A stretch of 64,000 nucleotides of DNA from the NCBI RefSeq assembly GCF_029637485.1, contig NZ_CP069128.1:1674001-1738000 (forward strand), written 5' to 3'. A program made the translations under genes and the position numbers. A model generated the notes under the pieces. It was not told where the DNA came from. It did not search any database and saw nothing but the letters and a program-made list of their open reading frames with translations. Source of the stretch: Sphingomonas sp. LHG3406-1 (GTDB lineage: Bacteria; Pseudomonadota; Alphaproteobacteria; Sphingomonadales; Sphingomonadaceae). Numbering within the stretch: the first letter of the stretch is position 1; the number at the start of each line of letters is the position of its first letter. This document shows, one piece after another, positions 45,757 through 54,649 of the stretch.

Positions 45757-47042
45757 GCCGCCACCTCCTCGATCCTGCCCCGGATTTCCCGCATCGCCTC
45801 GCGGAAGGTGGGGAAGCTGGTCGCGATCATCTCGGCATCCTCGACCGTCACCGGCTGTTCCGCCGCGAGGCCCAGCACCAGATGGCTCATGGCGATGCGG
45901 TGATCGCCGTCGGTCCGAACGGTCGCGCCGCCCCGGACCGGCCCGCCGGTCACCACCAGCGCATCCCCTTCGGCCCGCGCCTGCACGCCGCAGGCGGTCA
46001 GCCCCTCGGCCATCAGCGCCAGCCGGTCGCTCTCCTTGTGGCGAAGTTCGTCCAGTCCCTCGATCCTTGTCTCGCCGCGCGCCCCCGCCGCGACCACCGC
46101 GAGGATCGGGATCTCGTCGACCATCGAAGGAATCTCCTCGGCGGTGAACTCCGCGCCGAACAAGGGACCGAAGCGAACGCGCACATCGCCGATCGTCTCG
46201 CCGCCCTGTCCGCGGATGTTCGACATGGCGAGGTCGGCGCCCATCCGCTGCAGCGCCATGATGAAGCCCGACCGATGCGGGTTGAGGAGCACGTCCCTGA
46301 CCGTCACTTCCGACTCAGGCACGATCGCGGCCGCACCGAGGGCGAAGGCGGCGGACGAGGGATCGCCGGCGACCGTGATCAGCCGCCCGGACAGGCGCCG
46401 CCTCGCGCCCAGCCGCACGACAGTGCCCTGGCGCTCCACCTCGGCTCCGAATTCCGCCAGCATGATCTCGGTGTGGTCGCGGCTTGGCACCGGCTCGGCC
46501 ACTTCGACCGGCTGGTTCGTCCCGAGCCCCGCCAACAGCACCGCCGACTTCACCTGCGCGCTCGCCGGCACGTTGACGTGCGCGATGCCGCGGCTGACCG
46601 GCCCGGCTACCGTCAGCGGCAGCGTGTCGCCGCCGTCGAAGCGCGCGCCCATAGCTTCGAGCGGTGCCTTCACCCGCCGCATCGGCCGTCTGGTGAGGCT
46701 TGCGTCGCCGGTAAAGGTCGCCGTGACGCCCTGCCCCGCCGCCGCGCCCATCAGCAGCCGCACGGAGGTCCCGCTATTGCCGCAGTCGATCGGCTGCTCG
46801 GGCGAGCGCCACGCGCCCCCGATCACCCGCCACCGGCCCGGCCCGAACCGCTCCACCCTTGTGCCGAAGGCCCGCAGCGCCCCGGCCGTCGCCAGCACGT
46901 CCTCGCTTTCGAGCAGCCCGGCGATGACCGTCTCGCCCTCCGCCACCGCCCCGAAGATCAACGCCCGGTGCGACAGGCTCTTGTCGCCCGGAACGGGAAA
47001 GGCGCCGGCCAGCGGCCCCGACGAGGTTGCGCGCAGTTTCAG
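45753..47042 (-). CDS. aroA: EPSP synthase (3-phosphoshikimate 1-carboxyvinyltransferase), CTG start
   Basis: Sixth step of the shikimate pathway. 429 residues from CTG 47042 ([20 protein letters not shown]), which matches where other AroA proteins begin; no ATG, GTG or TTG fits nearby. Motifs: [73 protein letters not shown]. Overall it is closest in memory to the class II (Agrobacterium CP4-like) enzymes, but has Gly at the GNSGT position where CP4 has Ala. The CTG overlaps the DAHP-synthase stop as CTGA. Its own stop overlaps aroC (ATGA). Confidence 0.92.
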   Translation of the reverse strand: MKLRATSSGPLAGAFPVPGDKSLSHRALIFGAVAEGETVIAGLLESEDVLATAGALRAFGTRVERFGPGRWRVIGGAWRSPEQPIDCGNSGTSVRLLMGAAAGQGVTATFTGDASLTRRPMRRVKAPLEAMGARFDGGDTLPLTVAGPVSRGIAHVNVPASAQVKSAVLLAGLGTNQPVEVAEPVPSRDHTEIMLAEFGAEVERQGTVVRLGARRRLSGRLITVAGDPSSAAFALGAAAIVPESEVTVRDVLLNPHRSGFIMALQRMGADLAMSNIRGQGGETIGDVRVRFGPLFGAEFTAEEIPSMVDEIPILAVVAAGARGETRIEGLDELRHKESDRLALMAEGLTACGVQARAEGDALVVTGGPVRGGATVRTDGDHRIAMSHLVLGLAAEQPVTVEDAEMIATSFPTFREAMREIRGRIEEVAA

Positions 47043-48127
47043 GCGGCGTCCCGCTCTTGGGCGGCGGCGGCGAAGGCGCGCACCACCGCTTCCGCCTGGC
47101 GCGGATTGAGCCGCGGGTCGCAGGCGCTGGTCCAGCCCTCGCCTTCCAGCCCGCCAGTCACTTCGGCGACGTCCTCCGGCGTCAGTTCGAGGTGCAGCCC
47201 ACCGGCATGCACGCCCTCGCTGCGGGCGATGGCGACGAACGCCTCGGCTTCGCGGGCGACGGCAGAAAGCAGCCGCACCTTGCGCGCACCGCCGCGCTGC
47301 GTGTTGCCGTGGAGCGGGTCGCTGACCCACAAGGGCTGCCGCCCTTCCTGCCGGAGCGCCCGCATCAGCACCGGCAACCGCGCGTCGATGGCGGCGCCCA
47401 TGCGCACGATCAACGTGAGCCGGCCGGGCTCGCGTGCCGGGTCGATCGCGTCGGCAAGCCGCCTGAGCTCGTCCGCGCCGATCTCGCCCAGCTTCACGCC
47501 GACCGGATTGGCGAGCCCGGCCGCGAAGGCGACATGGGCGCCGCCAAGCTGCCGGGTTCGATCGCCGATCCAGAGCATGTGCCCGGACCCACTCCACCAC
47601 CGGCCGTCGTCCGCGCGGCGCACCAGCGCCTGCTCATAGGGCAGAAGCAGGGCCTCGTGGCTGGCATGGAGTCCTGCCGGCAGCCGCTGCATCGTCGCCG
47701 CCGCATGGCCGTAGGCGCGCAGCATCCGCTTAGGATCCGGCTCCAGCGCATCGCGGCCGTTGACGATCTCGCCCCGCCAGACCTTGCCCTCGATGGTGCG
47801 CGGCTTGGCAAACTGGCCCGCGATGCGCGCTACCGAGACCACTGGCAGCGGCAACAGCGACGCAAGCCCCTCGAACAGCGCGCCCAATCCGGCGACATCC
47901 GGCTCGGCGAAGGTTTCCGCGCAATCCCCGCCCTGCAGGAGCAAGGCCCTCCCCGCCGCTGCCTCGGCCAGCCGCGCCCTGAGCGCGTCCACTTGCGCCA
48001 GCGTGACCAGCGGCGCCGCGCCAGCCAGATCCGCCTCGACCCGCTCGAGCAGGGCGGCATCGGCATAGACCGGCTGCTGCGCCGCGGGGGCGGAGCGCCA
48101 GGTCGCCGGATGCCAGCCGCTCGTCAT
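47039..48127 (-). CDS. DAHP synthase, class II, short form
   Basis: First committed step of aromatic synthesis (PEP plus erythrose 4-phosphate). Class II signatures: LLLQGGDCAETFAEP (metal Cys), ARIAGQFAKPRTIEGK, HASHEALLLPYEQAL, HMLWIGDRTRQLGGAHV, NPVGVKLGE and WVSDPLHGNTQ. The N-terminus (SGWHPATWRSAPAAQQPVYA) is also typical. At 362 residues it is roughly 90 shorter than usual class II enzymes (about 450); most of the loss is between VNGRDALEPDPKRML and HASHEALLLP, where the helical insertion linked to allosteric control in other members normally lies. It starts 3 nt after the SDR stop. Confidence 0.9.
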   Translation of the reverse strand: MTSGWHPATWRSAPAAQQPVYADAALLERVEADLAGAAPLVTLAQVDALRARLAEAAAGRALLLQGGDCAETFAEPDVAGLGALFEGLASLLPLPVVSVARIAGQFAKPRTIEGKVWRGEIVNGRDALEPDPKRMLRAYGHAAATMQRLPAGLHASHEALLLPYEQALVRRADDGRWWSGSGHMLWIGDRTRQLGGAHVAFAAGLANPVGVKLGEIGADELRRLADAIDPAREPGRLTLIVRMGAAIDARLPVLMRALRQEGRQPLWVSDPLHGNTQRGGARKVRLLSAVAREAEAFVAIARSEGVHAGGLHLELTPEDVAEVTGGLEGEGWTSACDPRLNPRQAEAVVRAFAAAAQERDAA

Positions 48128-48130
48128 CGG

Positions 48131-49006
48131 TTAGGCGCCCAGCGCCTTGCCGAGTTCGACCTGACCCTGCTCAAGCCCGCTCGCGGGAATGGTCGCGGTC
48201 GCCGGGTCGCCGATCTCGGCCAGCCGGTCGAGGATGACCGACGCGGCTTCGAGATCGTCCATGCCCTTGATCGAAATGCCTCTGGTCAGCGTCACATGCG
48301 CCTGCTCGATACCCTGCGCGCCAGCGGCAAGGATGGTCCGCGTGGGCGCATTCTCCGCCACCAGCGCAAGCAGCGCCGGGCTCACATATTCCGGGCCGAG
48401 CAGCTCCAGCGCCTGGGGCGGAAGCAAATTCTCGGTCATCGCAGTCCGCGCGGTCGGAGCAAGGCAATTGACCTTGATGTTGTTCTTGGCGCCCTCGATC
48501 GACAGCGTCTGCATGAGGCCGACCAGCGCCATCTTGGCGGCGCCATAGTTGCTCTGCCCGAAATTGCCGTACAGCCCGCTCGAACTGGTGGTCATGACGA
48601 TTCGGCCATAATTGCGCTCGCGCATGCTGTCCCACACCGCCTTGGTGCAGATCACCGAGCCCATCAGGTGGACGTCCATCACCAGCCGGAACTCGTCCAG
48701 GCTCATCTTGGCGAAGCTCTTGTCGCGCAGGATGCCGGCATTGTTGACGAGGATGTCGACCGTGCCCGTCTTGCCGACCATCTCAGCGACGCCCGCTTCG
48801 TCGGTCACGCTGGCGCCGAACGCCTCGGCCTGCCCACCGGCCGAGCGTATCTCCTCGACCACGGCCTCGGCATTGGCGATGCTCTGCGGAATGTCGTTGA
48901 CGACGACCTTCGCTCCGGCACGGGCCAGCAGCAAGGCGTGGGTGCGCCCCAGCCCTCCGCCGGCCCCGGTGACGATGGCGGTGCGATCCTCAAGCGATAC
49001 GGCCAT
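48131..49006 (-). CDS. Short-chain dehydrogenase/reductase (MFE-2 / hydroxyacyl-CoA dehydrogenase-like)
   Basis: 291 residues from ATG 49006 ([20 protein letters not shown]), with AGAGGGAAAG upstream. Cofactor motif TGAGGGLG, NNAG in ILVNNAGILRDKSFAKM, catalytic Ser in TTSSSGLYGNFGQ and YxxxK in SNYGAAKMALVG. The sequence NNAGILRDKSFAKMSLDEF and the C-terminal extension resemble the dehydrogenase part of peroxisomal multifunctional enzyme 2. The substrate is probably a 3-hydroxyacyl-CoA. It sits inside the trp-aro run, overlapping trpA by 17 nt, with no obvious role in aromatic synthesis. Confidence 0.87.
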   Translation of the reverse strand: MAVSLEDRTAIVTGAGGGLGRTHALLLARAGAKVVVNDIPQSIANAEAVVEEIRSAGGQAEAFGASVTDEAGVAEMVGKTGTVDILVNNAGILRDKSFAKMSLDEFRLVMDVHLMGSVICTKAVWDSMRERNYGRIVMTTSSSGLYGNFGQSNYGAAKMALVGLMQTLSIEGAKNNIKVNCLAPTARTAMTENLLPPQALELLGPEYVSPALLALVAENAPTRTILAAGAQGIEQAHVTLTRGISIKGMDDLEAASVILDRLAEIGDPATATIPASGLEQGQVELGKALGA

Positions 49007-49808
49007 GACTTTCCCTCTGGTTCGGTGAGAGGCCAGTAGCGCGCTTGAGGGCGCTGGCAAGATTGCCGAGCGCCACCTTGTCCGCGCCGCACTTCACGAG
49101 TGCCGAGCCGGCGATGACCCCCGCCGCGCCGCTCGCCAGCGCCTCGCTCACCTGCTCCGGCGTCGAGATCCCAAATCCGAGCACCGGTGGCGGGGCGCCA
49201 GCTTCGGCCAGCCCCGCGAACAGCGCTTCGTGATCAAGCGCCAGCTTCTCGCTGGTGCCGGTCACGCCTGCCCGAGCGACGCAATAGGTGTAGCCGCCCG
49301 ACAGCGCGGCGATCCGTTCCAGCGCCTCAGGGGGCGTATTGGGCGCGGCAATCATCACCAGCTCGAGCCCGGCCGCCTTCGCCGCCGCGCTGTAGGGCGC
49401 TGCCTCGAGGCTCGGAACATCGGCAACGAGGATCGAGTCCGCCCCCGCCGCCGCCGCATCGGCCATGAACCGCTCACGCCCGCGGGCGTGAAGAATGTTG
49501 GCATAGGTGAGGATGCCGATCGGCACCGCCGGGTGCCTGTCCCGCAAGCTACGGATGAGGTCGAAGCTGTCGTCCACCCGCGCCCCCGCCCGGAGCGCCC
49601 GGTCCGCCGCCGCCTGGATGACCGGCCCGTCCGCGACCGGATCGCTGAACGGGATGCCCACCTCGACCATGTCCGCGCCCGCTTCGACCAGGGTGTCGAG
49701 CAGCATCGCGCTGGTCTCCTTGTCGGGATCGCCGAGCATCAGGAAGCCGCCGAACGCGCCTTCGTTCCTCTGCTTGAGCCGCGCGAACATCTCGTCATAG
49801 CGGCTCAC
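48990..49808 (-). CDS. trpA: Tryptophan synthase alpha chain
   Basis: 272 residues. Cleaves indole-3-glycerol phosphate to indole and passes indole to TrpB through a tunnel. The catalytic Glu and Asp are in [20 protein letters not shown] (both present); [18 protein letters not shown] and [10 protein letters not shown] are the phosphate-binding regions. Overlaps trpB by ATGA and the SDR by 17 nt. Confidence 0.96.
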   Translation of the reverse strand: MSRYDEMFARLKQRNEGAFGGFLMLGDPDKETSAMLLDTLVEAGADMVEVGIPFSDPVADGPVIQAAADRALRAGARVDDSFDLIRSLRDRHPAVPIGILTYANILHARGRERFMADAAAAGADSILVADVPSLEAAPYSAAAKAAGLELVMIAAPNTPPEALERIAALSGGYTYCVARAGVTGTSEKLALDHEALFAGLAEAGAPPPVLGFGISTPEQVSEALASGAAGVIAGSALVKCGADKVALGNLASALKRATGLSPNQRESHGRIA

Positions 49809-50986
49809 GCAGCGTCCTCCTTCAGCAGCTTGACTGCGCTTGCCATGTCCTTGTCGCCGCGCCCGCTGAGGTTCACGAGGATGATCGTTTCCTTCTCCGC
49901 CTCCTGCGCGGCCCTGATCGCAAAGGCGATGGCGTGGGCGCTCTCGAACGCCGGGATGATCCCTTCCGACCGGGCCAGCGCCTGGAACGCCTCCAGGGCC
50001 TCGACGTCGGTGACGCCGACATAGTCCGCCCGCCCGCTCTCCTTGAGCCAGGCATGCTCCGGCCCGACTCCGGGATAGTCGAGCCCCGCCGACATCGACC
50101 AGGTGTCCGCCACCTGCCCGTCACCGTCCTGAAGCAGCAGGGTCTCGGTCCCATGCAGGATGCCCGGCGTACCGCGAAGGATGGTCGCGCCATGCTCGTG
50201 GCCGTGAAGTCCCTTGCCGGCCGCTTCGCAGCCGACCAGCCGAACGTCCTCGTCGCCGGTAAAGTCGGCGAACATGCCAATCGCGTTCGATCCGCCACCG
50301 ACGCAGGCGGTGACCACGTCCGGCAGCCGGCCTTCCACCTCCAGCAGCTGAGCCCTCGCTTCCTTGCCGATCACCCGCTGGAACTGGCGGACCATGGTCG
50401 GGAAGGGATGCGGCCCGGCTGCCGTGCCGAGCAGATAATGGGTGTGGGGGAAGGTCGCCGTCCAGTCGCGCAGCGCCTCGTTGACCGCATCCTTGAGCGT
50501 CCGGCCACCGGCGCTGACGGGGATGACCTTCGCGCCCATCAGCTCCATGCGGAAGACGTTCAGCTGCTGCCGGGCGACATCGTCCGCGCCCATGTAGATT
50601 TCAGTCTCGAGCCCGAACAGGGCGCCCGCCAGCGCTGTCGCCACGCCATGCTGGCCGGCCCCCGTCTCGGCGATCAGCCGGCGCTTCCCCATGCGCTTCG
50701 CCAGCAGTGCCTGGCCGAGCACCTGGTTGGTCTTGTGCGCGCCACCGTGGAGCAGGTCCTCGCGCTTCAGGTAGATGCGCCCCGCCGTTCCCGCGCCCAG
50801 ATTGCGGCAGCGGGTCAGCGGCGTCGGCCGGCCGGCATAGGTGGTGAGCAGCTCTTCCAGTTCGGCCCGAAAAGCTGGATCCTCCTCGGCCTCAAGGAAG
50901 GCCGCTTCCAGCTGCTCGAGCGCGGGCACCAGTATTTCGGGGACGAAACAGCCCCCGAACCGGCCGAATCGTCCATCATGCTTCAT
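49805..50986 (-). CDS. trpB: Tryptophan synthase beta chain
   Basis: 393 residues from ATG 50986 ([20 protein letters not shown]), with GGAGA 7 nt upstream; the longer open frame covers trpCF in another frame. PLP Lys is in [30 protein letters not shown] and the phosphate-binding [11 protein letters not shown] are intact. Condenses indole with Ser to make Trp. Overlaps trpCF by 11 nt and trpA by 4 nt. Confidence 0.97.
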   Translation of the reverse strand: MKHDGRFGRFGGCFVPEILVPALEQLEAAFLEAEEDPAFRAELEELLTTYAGRPTPLTRCRNLGAGTAGRIYLKREDLLHGGAHKTNQVLGQALLAKRMGKRRLIAETGAGQHGVATALAGALFGLETEIYMGADDVARQQLNVFRMELMGAKVIPVSAGGRTLKDAVNEALRDWTATFPHTHYLLGTAAGPHPFPTMVRQFQRVIGKEARAQLLEVEGRLPDVVTACVGGGSNAIGMFADFTGDEDVRLVGCEAAGKGLHGHEHGATILRGTPGILHGTETLLLQDGDGQVADTWSMSAGLDYPGVGPEHAWLKESGRADYVGVTDVEALEAFQALARSEGIIPAFESAHAIAFAIRAAQEAEKETIILVNLSGRGDKDMASAVKLLKEDAA

Positions 50987-52322
50987 TGGTCTGTCTCCGG
51001 TCGGGAAGGCGAAGCGCATCGAACAGCGCGTTGATCTTGCCTCGATCCTTGATGCCCGGCACCGCTTCGAGCCGCGAGCTGGCATCGAGGCCATGAACGC
51101 CGGTCCGCTGCGCCGCGCGGGCATTGTCGGGGCCGATACCCCCGGCAAGGAAGGCGCTCGCCCTCGCCGGGTGCGAAGCGACGAAGTTCCAGTCGCAGGT
51201 CGCCCCGGTGCCGCCTCCGGGCGAGTCGAACAGCAGCCGATCGCCGCCGCGCTCCTCGAAGCCGGCGGTCCAGACCTCGCCCGCGAAGCCATTGCGCAGC
51301 TCGGCGACCTGCCCTGCCGTCTCGGTGCCATGCAGCTGCACGGCATGCAGACCGATGTTGGCCGCGGCACTGGCAACACTGGACGGCGCCTCGCCACGAA
51401 ACACCCCGACCGGCTTCAGCCCGGCCTCTCTTGCGACCTCCGCCAGTCCTTTGGCCCGCTCCACCGGAAGCGCCCGCGGGGTGCCCGGCACCATGATCAG
51501 CCCCGCATGGGTCGCTCCGGCCTCCGCGACCGCCGCCACGTCCTCGGCGCGGGTCACCCCGCAGACCTTCACCCGCCCGAACACCATCGCCCGCGCGGCC
51601 TCGTAGACATCGTCAGAGGCCATCAGCGACGAGCCGACCAGAAAGGCATCGGCATGGGCCCCAAGCCGCTCGACATCGGCCCGGCTCGAGACGCCGGACT
51701 CGCTGACCAGGGTGACACCCTCCGGCAGTCGCGATGCTAGCCGCTCAGTCACCGCAAGGTCGGTCTTCAGCGTCTTGAGGTCGCGGTTGTTGATGCCGAC
51801 CAGCGTCGCGCCGAGCGCCAGCGCCCGTTCCAGCTCTGCCTCGTCATGCACCTCGACCAGCACGTCCATGCCGAGCCGCCCGGCTTCGGCCATCACACCG
51901 CGCGCTTCCTCGTCGTCGAGCACCGAGAGCATGCACAGCACCGCATCCGCTCCGTGCCGCCGCGCCTCGGCGACCTGCGCCGGCACCACCACGAAGTCCT
52001 TGGCGAGGACCGGCCCGTGGAAGCGTGCGCGAACGGTTTCCAGCGCCGCGAAGGAACCGGCAAAATAACGCTCGTCGGTCAGCACGCTGACCCCATCGGC
52101 CACCCCGGCATAGCTGGCGATCGCCTGCTCGACCGAGTGGCTCGACCGGTGACCCGACGGCGACGCGCGCTTCACCTCCATGATGAACCGCGCACCCGGC
52201 CTCGCCAGCGCCGCGCGTAGGCTCCGCCGCGTCGGCGTGATGCCGCTCGCGTCGAAGCCGCGCAGCCGCTCGGCCACCTCGCGCCTCTTGTTGGCGACGA
52301 TCTCCGCCAGCACGTCAGCCAC
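50976..52322 (-). CDS. trpCF: Bifunctional IGP synthase / PRA isomerase (TrpC-TrpF fusion)
   Basis: 448 residues from GTG 52322, which follows GGAGGCG and overlaps trpD by 8 nt. Residues 1 to about 255 are indole-3-glycerol-phosphate synthase: [63 protein letters not shown]. Residues about 258-445 are phosphoribosylanthranilate isomerase: [20 protein letters not shown] (catalytic Cys), [11 protein letters not shown], and [13 protein letters not shown] ending in [20 protein letters not shown]. The E. coli TrpC has this fused layout; separate TrpC and TrpF are the norm in alphaproteobacteria. Confidence 0.95.
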   Translation of the reverse strand: MADVLAEIVANKRREVAERLRGFDASGITPTRRSLRAALARPGARFIMEVKRASPSGHRSSHSVEQAIASYAGVADGVSVLTDERYFAGSFAALETVRARFHGPVLAKDFVVVPAQVAEARRHGADAVLCMLSVLDDEEARGVMAEAGRLGMDVLVEVHDEAELERALALGATLVGINNRDLKTLKTDLAVTERLASRLPEGVTLVSESGVSSRADVERLGAHADAFLVGSSLMASDDVYEAARAMVFGRVKVCGVTRAEDVAAVAEAGATHAGLIMVPGTPRALPVERAKGLAEVAREAGLKPVGVFRGEAPSSVASAAANIGLHAVQLHGTETAGQVAELRNGFAGEVWTAGFEERGGDRLLFDSPGGGTGATCDWNFVASHPARASAFLAGGIGPDNARAAQRTGVHGLDASSRLEAVPGIKDRGKINALFDALRLPDRRQTNEA

Positions 52323-53385
52323 GGCTCGCCTCCACATAAGCGGCAAGGGTCCGCGCCGGTGCGCCCGAGCGGATGAGGTCGAGCGCCCGAGCCGTGCCCT
52401 CCGCCAGTCCGTTCGCGAGCCCCGCCGTCCACAGCAGAGCTCCGGCGTTCAGCGCTACCGCCTGCTCCTCGGCCTCGCTGCCGCGTCCCTCGAGCAGGGT
52501 CCGCAGCCGCTCCGCATTGACGTCCGGCCCGCCGCCCTCGAGCGCCTTCAGCGCGACCCGCTCCAGCCCCGCGTCCTCGGGCGTCAGCACCAATTCCTCG
52601 ATCTCGCCGCCGCTGAGCCGCACCGCCCGCGTCTCGGCATGGAGCGCTACCTCGTCGAGCCCGCCGCCATGGACGACCAGCGCATGGGTGACGCCGAGGG
52701 CCTGCAGCACCTGCGCGATCCGCCGCAGCATGCGCGGGTCGGCGACTCCGAGCAGCTGCACCGGCGGCCGGGCAGGGTTCACGCACGGCCCGAGCAGGTT
52801 CATCACGGTCGGCACGCTGAGCTGCCGCCGAACGATCGCGGCATGCTTCATCCCCGGATGGTAGGCCGGTGCGAAGAGGAAGGTGAAAGCGGCCTCATCG
52901 AGCACCGCCCGTGCCCGCTCCGGGGACAGCTCCAGCTTCGCGCCGAGCGCCTCCAGCACATCGGCCGACCCGCAGCGGCTCGAAACCGAGCGATTGCCAT
53001 GCTTGACGACCTTCAGCCCCGCCGCGGCGGCGACCAGGCCGGCCGCGGTCGAGACGTTGATCGTCCCCGCCCCGTCGCCGCCCGTCCCACAGCAGTCGGC
53101 GAACAGCTCGTCGGGGCGGGCGAAGGGCGTCGCGGCGGCCAGCAGCGCCTGCGCCGCGCCGATCATTTCCTCCGGGGTCTCGCCCTTCATGCGGAGCGCG
53201 ATCAGCATGCCGCCGATCTCCCCCGGCTCCAGCTTGCCCAGCACCAAACGCTCGAACAGATGCTGGCTCTGCTCGGCGGTCAGGTCCTCGGCGGCGAGCA
53301 GGCGCGGCAGTGGATTGGGTACCGGCCCCAGGTCGATGGGGGGCATCGATGGAATGGCCGCGGTGAACTGGGCAGTAGGGGTCAT
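52315..53385 (-). CDS. trpD: Anthranilate phosphoribosyltransferase
   Basis: 356 residues from ATG 53385, with GAAGGTG upstream; a GTG two codons earlier is less likely. Transfers phosphoribose from PRPP to anthranilate. PRPP-binding DCCGTGGDGAGTINVSTAAG, the Ser/Thr loop and KHGNRSVSSRCGSADVLEAL (with HGN) are intact. Not fused to TrpG. It is the first structural gene after a trp leader and terminator; trpE and trpG are not in the window. Confidence 0.96.
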   Translation of the reverse strand: MTPTAQFTAAIPSMPPIDLGPVPNPLPRLLAAEDLTAEQSQHLFERLVLGKLEPGEIGGMLIALRMKGETPEEMIGAAQALLAAATPFARPDELFADCCGTGGDGAGTINVSTAAGLVAAAAGLKVVKHGNRSVSSRCGSADVLEALGAKLELSPERARAVLDEAAFTFLFAPAYHPGMKHAAIVRRQLSVPTVMNLLGPCVNPARPPVQLLGVADPRMLRRIAQVLQALGVTHALVVHGGGLDEVALHAETRAVRLSGGEIEELVLTPEDAGLERVALKALEGGGPDVNAERLRTLLEGRGSEAEEQAVALNAGALLWTAGLANGLAEGTARALDLIRSGAPARTLAAYVEASRG

Positions 53386-53402
53386 GAGCACCTTCGGGGC
53401 AA

Positions 53403-53430
53403 CAAAAAACCCGCCTGGTGGGAGGCGGGT
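53403..53430 (-). terminator. Intrinsic terminator of the trp attenuator
   Basis: Minus-strand reading: stem ACCCGCCT (53430-53423), 6-nt loop, AGGCGGGT (53416-53409), then a T-run to about 53404. It lies 18 nt before the trpD ATG and about 40 nt after the leader peptide stops. Upstream alternatives exist: CTGG-GG in the leader Trp region with CC-CCAG at about 53452, and GTGA with TCAC near the leader stop. Exact alternative folds need calculation. Confidence 0.85.
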
Positions 53431-53470
53431 CGCTGGACGTTGAAAACTGGTGGAGAAGTGACGAGTCAGC

Positions 53471-53530
53471 TCACCGCCAGCGCCATCGCGCCGCCGCCAT
53501 GTTGGTCCGCCAGGGGTGCCAGCTCTTCAT
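53471..53530 (-). CDS. trpL: trp operon leader peptide
   Basis: 19 codons, MKSWHPWRTNMAAARWRWR, with four Trp at positions 4, 7, 16 and 18, far above chance. AAGG lies 7 nt before the ATG. It is followed by an intrinsic terminator and then trpD. This is the classical arrangement for ribosome-mediated attenuation: stalling at Trp codons when Trp is scarce should let transcription continue into trpD-CF-B-A and the aro genes. Only 66 nt separate it from the divergent reductase gene. Confidence 0.88.
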   Translation of the reverse strand: MKSWHPWRTNMAAARWRWR

Positions 53531-53596
53531 CACGGCGCCTTCTTCCCGGCTGCAACCCAACTTGTCAACCGCGGGCGCGGCGGTCACGACTTGGGA

Positions 53597-54592
53597 ATGG
53601 ACCAGAAGATCGTCATTGCGGGAGCCGGCAGCATCGGTTGCTTCGTCGGTGGCCTGCTGACGTTCGGCGGACGGAACGTGACCTTGCTTGCACGGCCGGC
53701 TATCGCCGAGGAGATCGCCGCTCACGGCCTGACCCTCACCAGCCTCGAGGGCTGGTCGGAGAGAATCCCGCCAGACACGCTCGACGTTGAGACAGACCCC
53801 GCCGCTGCGCTCGCCGACGCTGCCCTCATCCTCGTAACGGTGAAAAGCGGCGCCACCGCCGAAATGGCCGCCCTCATTGCCGCTCACGCCCCCGCTGGTG
53901 CCGCGATCGTCATCCTGCAAAACGGCCTTGGCAATGCCGGCACGCTCCGCTCCGCCCTTCCAGTCCACCCTGTCTTTGCCGGCATGGTCAGCTTCAACAT
54001 CGTCCATCAGGGCAGTGGCCGCTTTCATCGCGGCACCTCGGGTCCCCTGGTCATCGAAGCCGGCGCGCCGCCGCTCGCCGTGCCGCACCTGGAGATCGTC
54101 CAGCATGAGGACATGACCGCCGTTCTGGCCGGCAAGCTCGTCTACAACCTCAACAATGCGCTGAACGCCCTTTCGGGCTTGACCCTGCGCGAGCAGCTTG
54201 GCGACCGCCGCTGGCGCCGCATCCTCGCCGCCGCGCAGGAGGAAGCGCTTGCCGTCTTCGCCGCGGAGGGCATCGTGCCGTGGAGCCTCGGCAAGGTCCC
54301 GGTCCAGCGCTTTCCCCGTATCCTTCTCCTGCCCGACTGGTTGTTCCGACTCGTCAGCCGGCGCGGGGTGAAGATCGATGCCACCGCCCGCTCCTCCATG
54401 TGGGAGGATCTCGAACGTGGCCGCCGGACCGAAATCGAAGAGCTCCAGGGCGCGGTCATCGCCAGGGCCGAGCGGCTTGGCCTCGGCGCACCCGTCAACC
54501 GGGCCATCGCCGTTGCGGTGAAGTCAGCGGAAGCGGCCGGCAAGGGCAGCCCCCGGCTTGAGCCCACCGCCCTGCTCGCGGCCGTCTCTTAA
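53597..54592 (+). CDS. Ketopantoate reductase-like (2-dehydropantoate 2-reductase family)
   Basis: 331 residues from ATG 53597 (MDQKIVIAGAGSIGCFVGGL); an earlier in-frame start would run through the trp leader region. NAD(P)-binding GAGSIG is at residue 9, ILQNGLGN corresponds to the NG substrate motif near 113, and the C-terminal helical domain has KLVYNLNNALNAL (catalytic Lys near 181) and SSMWEDLERGRRTEIEELQG. PanE reduces ketopantoate in CoA synthesis; several paralogues act on other ketoacids, so pantothenate synthesis is likely but not proven. Confidence 0.87.
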   Translation: MDQKIVIAGAGSIGCFVGGLLTFGGRNVTLLARPAIAEEIAAHGLTLTSLEGWSERIPPDTLDVETDPAAALADAALILVTVKSGATAEMAALIAAHAPAGAAIVILQNGLGNAGTLRSALPVHPVFAGMVSFNIVHQGSGRFHRGTSGPLVIEAGAPPLAVPHLEIVQHEDMTAVLAGKLVYNLNNALNALSGLTLREQLGDRRWRRILAAAQEEALAVFAAEGIVPWSLGKVPVQRFPRILLLPDWLFRLVSRRGVKIDATARSSMWEDLERGRRTEIEELQGAVIARAERLGLGAPVNRAIAVAVKSAEAAGKGSPRLEPTALLAAVS

Positions 54593-54649
54593 CCCTGTTT
54601 CAACCCTCTTGGGTCTAGTTCCTGCAGGTCCAGGAGCACGATTAAACCC

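Noticed and set aside
47043-47600. Extension of aroA to an ATG at 47600
   Set aside because: The added ~186 residues are an Arg/Ala-rich shadow of the DAHP-synthase gene and bear no resemblance to EPSP synthase.
53563-53568. TTGACA on the minus strand as the trp promoter -35 box
   Set aside because: The match is exact, but the -10 position (GAAGAA) is poor and the transcript would begin at the leader's own ribosome site. The promoter more likely lies further upstream, within the start of the divergent reductase gene.
53516-53597. Longer N-terminus for the ketopantoate reductase-like protein
   Set aside because: It would run through the trp leader region and gives a sequence without a Rossmann start; ATG 53597 begins right before GAGSIG.
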